Source of the DNA: Adineta ricciae
Taxonomy: Eukaryota > Rotifera > Eurotatoria > Adinetida > Adinetidae
Length of the DNA stretch: 64,000 bases
Direction: 5' to 3'
NCBI GenBank assembly: GCA_905250025.1
Contig: CAJNOJ010000089.1
Coordinates: forward strand, 305,924 to 369,923
This document shows positions 58,701-64,000 of this stretch, piece by piece. The position numbers and the translations under genes are program-made. A model generated the notes under the pieces. That model ran no database searches. It saw only the letters and a program-made list of their open reading frames with translations, and was not told the origin of the DNA. Position 1 is the stretch's first letter. Each line of letters begins with the position of its first letter.

Positions 58701-60439
58701 TGAAAATCCGTTCCGAAAGGTACTTAGTATTTGGGCTACAGCTCTTGAACAAAACGTGGTAGGACTTTCGTCGAAGAGCAAAAAAGTCTTAGAATTGATT
58801 GTTCTATTAGTCCTGAAAGTTTCAAGCGATTTGGTGAATGTTGTGTATATCGTGTCACAAGTCCCATGGAATCACCCTTAGCTCTCTCTCTCTCTCTCTC
58901 TCTCTTTAAGTCGATCTGAAGACTCAAACAGCTGTGAGTGCAGCAAAGGTCGAGTGAATTTGACTTTTCATTTGAATATAGATTTCAGGAATTATGCACG
59001 AATTTGGTTTGAGTTTCTCATTAAATGGCCAAATACAAAGAATTTGGTAAGATATGTTCCCATCAAAAGTGATTTATTTTAATGTGTGTACAGTGCAACT
59101 AGGAAAAATGCTGATATCTGAGCTAAACCCGAATTCAACAAGCTTGCTTATAAATCCAAAGTTCTTTTTCTGGCTGTACCGCACGCTTAATAAAGTACGT
59201 TGTTCTTGGTGCCACTGTATCTCATTAAATCCTTTCAAATTAGGATCATATGAGACTAGATTCGAACCTAACATTTCAGATTCAACTCACACCCAAATCT
59301 ATTCTCAAATTCAAAGCAAATCATAGCAAAATTCAAGATTTTGACTTGATTGCATTCATAGGATAAACTAATATAAGTGATACCGGAACTGGGACCAAAG
59401 AAAACGTGATCCCGCACATGTCTAGACGTGACATCACTGACAGGTCAGTTCTAGGAAAATCTGTCTGTCGAAATCAGGAAAATGGATAAAAATATACTTA
59501 CAATTCTGTTAGCTACCGCCCATGGATGAATGCATCGTGTTCCCGAATCACATGTGAATCGATAGGAATGATTTAGTGTACAAGTATTATTTTGACGTTC
59601 ATCTTCACCATTCGAACAATCTTCGTAACCATCTAACAGTCGATGATGTGATAAACATTTACTGCCATCAGTACACTGGAAGGACAAACATTGATCGAAC
59701 TCTTGGATATGAGGTAGCAGTGAACATGAACGCACTAGACGTTTGACATCATGAACTGGATTTGTGAATGTTTGATTATTTAACAATTGGCATGTTGAAC
59801 CATTGATTGACATGATGTTTGCAGTGAAGTAATCATTTTTGAAAAGATACGGACACAATGATTCGTTATAGCAAATCAATTCTGGCTTATTATCTTTGTA
59901 CACAAGCGTCACATGAGAAAACAAGATAAGTGTTGATGGCATCATTTGTTTCAAATAAAGGCGATCTCGTTGTGACGCACATGAGTTTTTATCATTAATA
60001 TTGGGTCCATCATAACAATGACCATCTCCACAAGAAAACCACATTGAAGGACACCATCGTTCTTCACATTGTATACCAAAGTTATGGAAACATGATCGTG
60101 CAGATGTAAACTTCTCGTCTGAATGATCCGCACAATCAGGATATTGATCACGATAGAATACTTTATCAATACATTGTCCATTGAGACAACGATATTCATT
60201 TGTTTCATCGCATTCATTCAACTCGAGTTTATTACAATTCTGTTCATCAAATCCATTCGTACAATCGATTTTGCCTAGAAGAAAACTACATCATTCTTAC
60301 GATGAAATGTGCTTAGATGTTCAGTCATTTCGATTCCATTATTTAGGATTAAAGCACAAATTAAAAATAAGAGTGAAAGAAAAACTCTTTTGTTTAAACA
60401 AGAAATTATACGAATCCTTCGAATGTCTCTTGTAGGCAT
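52772..60439 (-). CDS. LDLa/EGF-like ectodomain 7TM receptor (three exons)
   Basis: Exons 60439-60301, 60274-59502 and 55927-52772 join in phase (1, then 0) to 1,355 residues. Exon 1 has a basic start and a signal-anchor-like helix (VFLSLLFLICALIL). LDLa modules follow (CTNGFDEQNC; CLNGQC...CADHSDE; CTDGSKC...CSNGEDE; a module split by the large intron, CDSGTRCIHPW / NCADGSDE; and more to ~residue 530), then EGF-like modules (CLCPTHYYGDRC, CICDLNWFGDRC, CICRKCYYGSSC) and a 7TM. TM3 reads WLNTCVAIERTWAVKKK and TM7 FIPSMSIFVAFILPSDAYRAAL, the same type as the NHL receptors. LDLa modules bind Ca2+ and ligands; role unknown. The first LDLa lacks its N-terminal half. Intron 1 would be only 26 bp; intron 2 is 3,574 bp. 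Confidence 0.82.
57764..57764. other. Assembly gap (single N) at the edge of the fold-back element
   Basis: The N is exactly at the outer end of the left inverted arm, where an assembler would be expected to stall. Confidence 0.75.
57765..58494. mobile_element. Fold-back / TIR element, ~730 bp
   Basis: Left arm 57765-~57992 and right arm ~58264-58494 are inverted copies. The outer ~125 bp are nearly perfect (CTGGACGTCGTGGAACAT ... ATGTTCCACGACGTCCAG) and the inner ~100 bp more diverged. The ~270-bp centre is AT-rich and has no transposase. Consistent with a non-autonomous DNA transposon; superfamily not assignable because the left boundary abuts the N. Confidence 0.7.
58878..58905. repeat. 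(CT)n microsatellite
   Basis: A simple CTCTCT tract of about 26 bp inside the large intron. Confidence 0.85.
60275..60300 (-). other. Putative 26-bp intron
   Basis: GTAAGAATG...TTCTTCTAG between the signal-anchor exon and the LDLa exon; phase 1 and it keeps the frame. Half the size of its neighbours and flanked by an LDLa module missing its first half. Confidence 0.45.
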
Positions 60440-61030
60440 TAAATGTTTGCCGTGATTTGTTTTAAGTCAGAAATTTTTCTTAGTTTATATCTAGAGGTGT
60501 ACACTGATCCGTTCGTGGGATTCTATCTTGGATTTCAATTCAAAAAAATAGTTGTGATTTATTGCTGAATTTTTCTCACTCTAGATTTCGCATGAACCAT
60601 TTCATAGTTCTGAATTAGACAATAAAACTGTCATTGTTTTTCTTTACGCAGGCAAAAAATTCGAAGGCGATTCACTTTCGACAATAGTTAAAACTTAAAA
60701 TATCTCGATATTTTTGTCACTAGCTCTATTCATTGAACTCTGTGGCTTTACACAACATGATTTTCGACGAAAATTCACAGTGGAATCTAAACGAAGTGAT
60801 ACAAATCTTGCGAAGATTCTTAAAGAGCTTACTTCTTTATCCTTCGAAGATCTTTTTAACATACCTCTATCAATGCAATTTGACGAGCTGATTTCGAATA
60901 TCATATTAGTTTTGCGTCGAAATATTTACATATTTACACGACTGGCCAATTTACGACAAAAGTCTAGTCTTTTAAGGTACGTGTTACTCGACTGTTATGC
61001 ACTATTGTAAGGTGATGCTGTGATTAACAA
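60440..61030. other. Upstream of the receptor; one unassigned open stretch
   Basis: An open stretch at 60714-61010 (+) encodes a helical, charged product (LAKILKELTSLSFEDLFNI, LVLRRNIYIF) with a possible donor (AAGGTACGTG) near its end. I recognise no family, and much of the opposite strand is open too. Otherwise AT-rich. Confidence 0.35.
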
Positions 61031-61032
61031 TA

Positions 61033-61341
61033 CCCAGGTCGATCATTCCGGCGACTGGATCCGTTGGAATCTGAGTCGGTTCCGGTACAGCTTTTCTCGA
61101 TTCCGGCACAGTTTTCGCCGACTCCAGCAGGGTCCGCCAAATTCCTTGCCGCCGGATTCCGGCAGGAATTACGCGGGAAATATCCGATCAGTTTGTGATC
61201 GTTTCCGACTCGAAGTTTGCAGGAAACGGTTAGAAAACTACTGGAACCTACGTTTGAACTTCCGGCTGGAATCCGGTGGCAAGGAAATCGTCGGAAAACA
61301 AACTTAACCGGCCGGAACCGACCAAGCCATAATGGCCTGGG
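61033..61341. mobile_element. GC-rich MITE-like element with CCCAGG ends and TA flanks
   Basis: 309 bp that is far more GC-rich than its surroundings and full of TTCCGG/CCGGAA words. It begins CCCAGGTCGATCATT and ends AATGGCCTGGG, giving short inverted termini, and is flanked on both sides by TA, the usual target duplication of Tc1/mariner-like elements. Open frames inside are not convincing as genes. Confidence 0.55.
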
Positions 61342-61742
61342 TACGTCAAGCATAGACATAGGGAAATAGTGTGTGAAAGTTTTAGCTTAATTGAATTCAA
61401 ACCCTCTGTAGCGTTCACAAAAATACGACATGACATGTTTTTCGACTTACTTTTGACTCCGTCATCTGCCTTTTTCTATTCCATTTTGCATGCAAATGAG
61501 AAAAGTCTTTTTGTGTACTGAAAAATTGAGTATACTTTTGAAATCGGTCAGTGCGTCGGCCCGTTTATCCAATAACTCTCCAAAAATACATGCTATTAAG
61601 CTCAAAACCTTCGGCGTAGCATTGTCTCATCAATATCTCGGTCGAGTTCGAAGATGAGAAGATTCGGCCAAGAAATAGCTGAGTTATCCAAGAAACTCTG
61701 AAGATTCACCCGTCCACTCTTGAGACGGTATTACACATGAGA
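61342..61742. other. No gene seen
   Basis: Ordinary AT-rich sequence between the two TIR elements. Confidence 0.5.
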
Positions 61743-62367
61743 TGCCTAATTCGACTTATATTATAAGTCCACCCCCGACAGGCAAGTATCAATTCGAATA
61801 TAAATAGATATCGATATAACCCTTATAACAAGTGACTAGATAGGAATAGAAATAGAAATAGATTTAGTTTCAGTTATACATATACACACCCACACCCTCA
61901 CTTATATCTATCTCGATTGAGGGTGCCGCGGTGGGTGTGGACACGAACATATCTCGATTGAGGATGCTTCGGTGGGTGTGGGTATATATGTATAAGTAAA
62001 ACTAAATCTGTGTCTATTCCTAAAATCACAGGGGTGTGGGGGTATGTATGTATATGTAAAACTAAATCTATTTCTATTGCTAAACTCACAGGGGTGTGGG
62101 GGTATGTATGTATAAGTAAAACTAAATCTGTGTCTATTGCTAAACTCACAGGGGTGTGGGGGTATGTATGTATAAGTAAAACTAAATCTATTTCTATTCC
62201 TAAAATCACAGGGGTGTGGGGGTATGTATGTATAAGTAAAACTAAATCTGTTTCTATTGCTAAACTCACAGGGGTGTGGGGGAATGTATGCATAAGTAAA
62301 ACTAAATCTATTTCTATTCCTAAGGGTGCTAGGAATTGGTGACTTATATTATAAGTCGAATTAGGCA
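61743..62367. mobile_element. 625-bp element bounded by perfect 27-bp inverted repeats, carrying a minisatellite
   Basis: The ends 61743-61769 and 62341-62367 are exact reverse complements (start TGCCTAATTCGACTTATA), and each contains the palindrome GACTTATATTATAAGTC. The interior is mostly the 60-bp tandem array. No transposase, so if mobile it is non-autonomous. No clear target-site duplication. Confidence 0.7.
61974..62328. repeat. 60-bp minisatellite, ~6 units
   Basis: Units of exactly 60 bp (GGTGTGGGGGTATGTATGTATA, then AAACTAAATCT, then a variable CTATT segment). Two variants (CCTAAAATCAC and GCTAAACTCAC) tend to alternate, hinting at a 120-bp higher-order unit. Each unit contains a TGTGGG hexamer. 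Since 60 is divisible by three and no stop occurs, both strands show long open frames that are not genes. Confidence 0.85.
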
Positions 62368-63709
62368 GCTACTCGTATTACAGTTGTATTACAGAAAACG
62401 CTTGAGAAATAAAACCGGTAATCACGAAGTCAAATCAAAATGGTTTTGGAATTTGAAAAAGTGGAACTTAGGACCGACTAACCAGACAGAGTTTCTATAA
62501 GTCCATGCGCGGACATACTGTGGGCTGAGTCTCAAACTCTGTGGATGCACTTTTTCTGCCTAGGTTCTAGCAAAGAACCAGTACCAAATAGTTAGCAACC
62601 TGGATTAACAAAAGAAAATTTTCTGAGATTCCTGTACCCTTAATTAAATTTGTTTGAGTTGGTGAGAATATGAGTGCACTTCTAGAATTAGTTGTAGTGT
62701 ACAGCCGTCAGCGTGAACATTCATTTACTTGATAAACCGTTGAAAGAAGACTCCGATTAATACGAAGTTTTCTGTGCAATATAGGCTTATCAAAATGTTA
62801 ATCATGATCGAAGCGAAATCTAATTGGCCGAGCGTTCCGTGAATGGTTGTAAGTTGATTGACTTTTCTCAAACATTTTTGTAGCAGACAAAACTTTCGGA
62901 TAAAATTCGAAGTTTCCGTATTTATTTCGCTATACAGTCAGTGGAATAATCATTCTCTTAAGATAGGCTTCAAGTTTAAAATCCTTCAGCAAACTAGTAC
63001 AAGGAATGTTTTCCATAAAAATTACCGGTTTATCAACGGTTGTATTATTATAGACTCTAACAACATTCGAGTGGGCTTTTCGAAGTTTAGTTTTGTTGTA
63101 AGGCAGATCAACCATCAACATATTCATTTCAGTACTTAAACTTGAGACAATAGGGTTAGTGATTATGCTCGTCTAATTATCCGTTGTATAAGGGTGGTAC
63201 CTTAATTCTAATTTTTCTCATTTTAATTTATTAAAGTAAAGTACTTCAACATTATAGTTGAAGTTTAAAGTACTCTTTGGACGTCAAACTTTAATTAAAG
63301 GGTTTTTTAAACTTAATGCGTTCGACAGTTACTACAGCTCAGTGAGTAGACATGCACTAGAAGTGAACTTAAGTTTTCGTTTTGATATCAGGGAGTTTAC
63401 GTCCAGGCTCGAATATTTTGAATTTCTTTGAGCTTCCAGTTTTTGAAACGTTTGTTTTATTTTATGTAGTCTTATTATAAACATTTCCGAAACTCCTTCT
63501 TTTATTTCATTTCTACACGCTCCTATCGATTGCTCAAAAAATGACCGAACTCGAGAGTGATGTCATAATCCCGTTACACCCGGTATTCATCCAAAAACAG
63601 ACAATTCACTGCGTTACCATATGCAGCTGAGTCAGGGTATCCAACACGATACCCAAGTAGACCTGTATCCTGAAAAGCTGAGGAATATGAGTGAATTTCG
63701 CGTATCCAG
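62368..63709. other. No gene; possible tRNA-like SINE piece
   Basis: AT-rich DNA. The only structured part is the tRNA-like stretch at ~63330-63416. Open stretches at 62858-63139 (+) and 62930-63127 (-) overlap each other and lack any recognised product. Confidence 0.45.
63326..63416 (+). ncRNA. tRNA-like / SINE-like sequence, degenerate
   Basis: ACAGCTCAGTGAGTAGA resembles a pol III A box (TAGCTCAGTNGGTAGA), and CCAGGCTCGAATAT about 60 bp later resembles a B box (GGTTCGAATCC). I cannot fold a proper cloverleaf, so this is at most a tRNA pseudogene or SINE head. Confidence 0.3.
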
Positions 63710-63962
63710 CCACCACCCTCACCCTCACTTACACCTTCACCCACACCCTCACCCCACCCCACACCCTCACCCTCACCCTCACCCTCACCCACACCCTCAT
63801 CCACACCCTCATCCACACCCTCACCTACATCCTCACCCTCACCCTCACCCTCACCCACACCCTCATCCACACCGTCACCCACACCCTCATCCACACCCTC
63901 ACCTACACCCTCACCCTCACCTTCACCCTCACCCACACCCTCACCTTCACTTACACCCTAAC
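63710..63962 (-). repeat. Telomere-type hexamer array (TGAGGG/TGTGGG)n, G-rich on - strand
   Basis: About 250 bp of degenerate hexamers, mainly CCCTCA and CCCACA with CCATCA-like and CCTACA-like variants on the + strand. It is degenerate and followed by unique sequence, so it is an interstitial array, not the chromosome end. His-Pro and Gly-Glu open frames across it are artefacts of the repeat. Confidence 0.8.
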
Positions 63963-64000
63963 CTCATTTGAGTATCGGGCGGATACACCAAATCCACTCA

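Larger units (their letters stand above)
55928..59501 (-). other. 3.57-kb intron of the LDLa/EGF receptor
   Basis: Donor GTAAGTATA at 59501 and acceptor CATCATTAG at 55928 are both good, and the join completes an LDLa module. It holds a fold-back element (57765-58494), an N (57764), a (CT)n tract and otherwise AT-rich DNA without a supported gene. It is some 60 times the usual intron length here. Confidence 0.75.

Noticed and set aside
61898-62342. Long open frames on both strands with 20-residue peptide repeats
   Set aside because: The 60-bp tandem unit is divisible by three and lacks stops, so both strands are open by construction.
63574-63971. His-Pro-rich and Gly-Glu-rich proteins
   Set aside because: Produced by translation of telomere-type hexamers on both strands.
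1-64000. CRISPR arrays, bacterial operons, Shine-Dalgarno sites or rho-independent terminators
   Set aside because: The window is eukaryotic (spliced genes, animal domain families); no such features seen.

Overview
Eukaryotic, AT-rich, intron-containing DNA that I place in a bdelloid rotifer (Adineta/Rotaria-like). The reasons are: introns of mostly 50-60 bp; several families typical of bdelloids (NHL and LDLa/EGF ectodomains fused to 7TM receptors, F-box/LRR proteins, R-S-E ADP-ribosyltransferases with TPRs, pentapeptide proteins that begin with an LD..RK..L..LYE segment); and arrays of TGTGGG/TGAGGG hexamers, the telomere-type repeat reported for bdelloids. The many near-identical copies, broken genes and hexamer arrays suggest a subtelomeric or otherwise dynamic region.

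Layout. 1-17 kb is repeat-rich: two copies of the 5' part of a rhodopsin-type 7TM receptor (the longer has an in-frame TGA), a pentapeptide-repeat gene, two decayed copies of an ADP-ribosyltransferase/TPR gene, an F-box gene (also with an in-frame TGA), and a duplicated F-box/7TM 3' block. 17.3-31.9 kb is one large minus-strand gene of at least six exons for an RNF213-like AAA+ protein with an RZ-type zinc finger (about 4,720 codons), split by one in-frame TAA. 33-34.3 kb holds a third ADP-ribosyltransferase relic. 34.6-52.1 kb is a cluster of minus-strand receptor genes built from phase-1 modules: membrane/signal segment, NHL propeller exon(s), beta-rich 'YYYE..DP.NP' modules and a shared 7TM exon. 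Endonuclease/exonuclease/phosphatase genes are interspersed and part of the cluster is duplicated. 52.3 kb has a hexamer array. 52.8-60.4 kb is a receptor with LDLa and EGF-like ectodomain and a related 7TM, interrupted by a 3.6 kb intron that holds a fold-back element. 61-62.4 kb has two TIR-bounded elements, one carrying a 60-bp minisatellite. The window ends in another hexamer array.

Assembly. There are ten single N characters. Four sit between direct repeats of exactly 221 bp, a mark of unmerged contig overlaps. The other six join unrelated or paralogous sequence. Gene models that cross them are chimeric or need collapsing, and some 'duplications' may be alleles or homeologues placed in series.

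Functionally the region is rich in surface receptors and in effectors that other animals use in immunity (RNF213-like, ADP-ribosyltransferase). The most notable point is that one lineage-expanded 7TM module is attached to quite different ectodomains (NHL plus beta modules, or LDLa/EGF), with evidence of exon-level shuffling, loss and decay.
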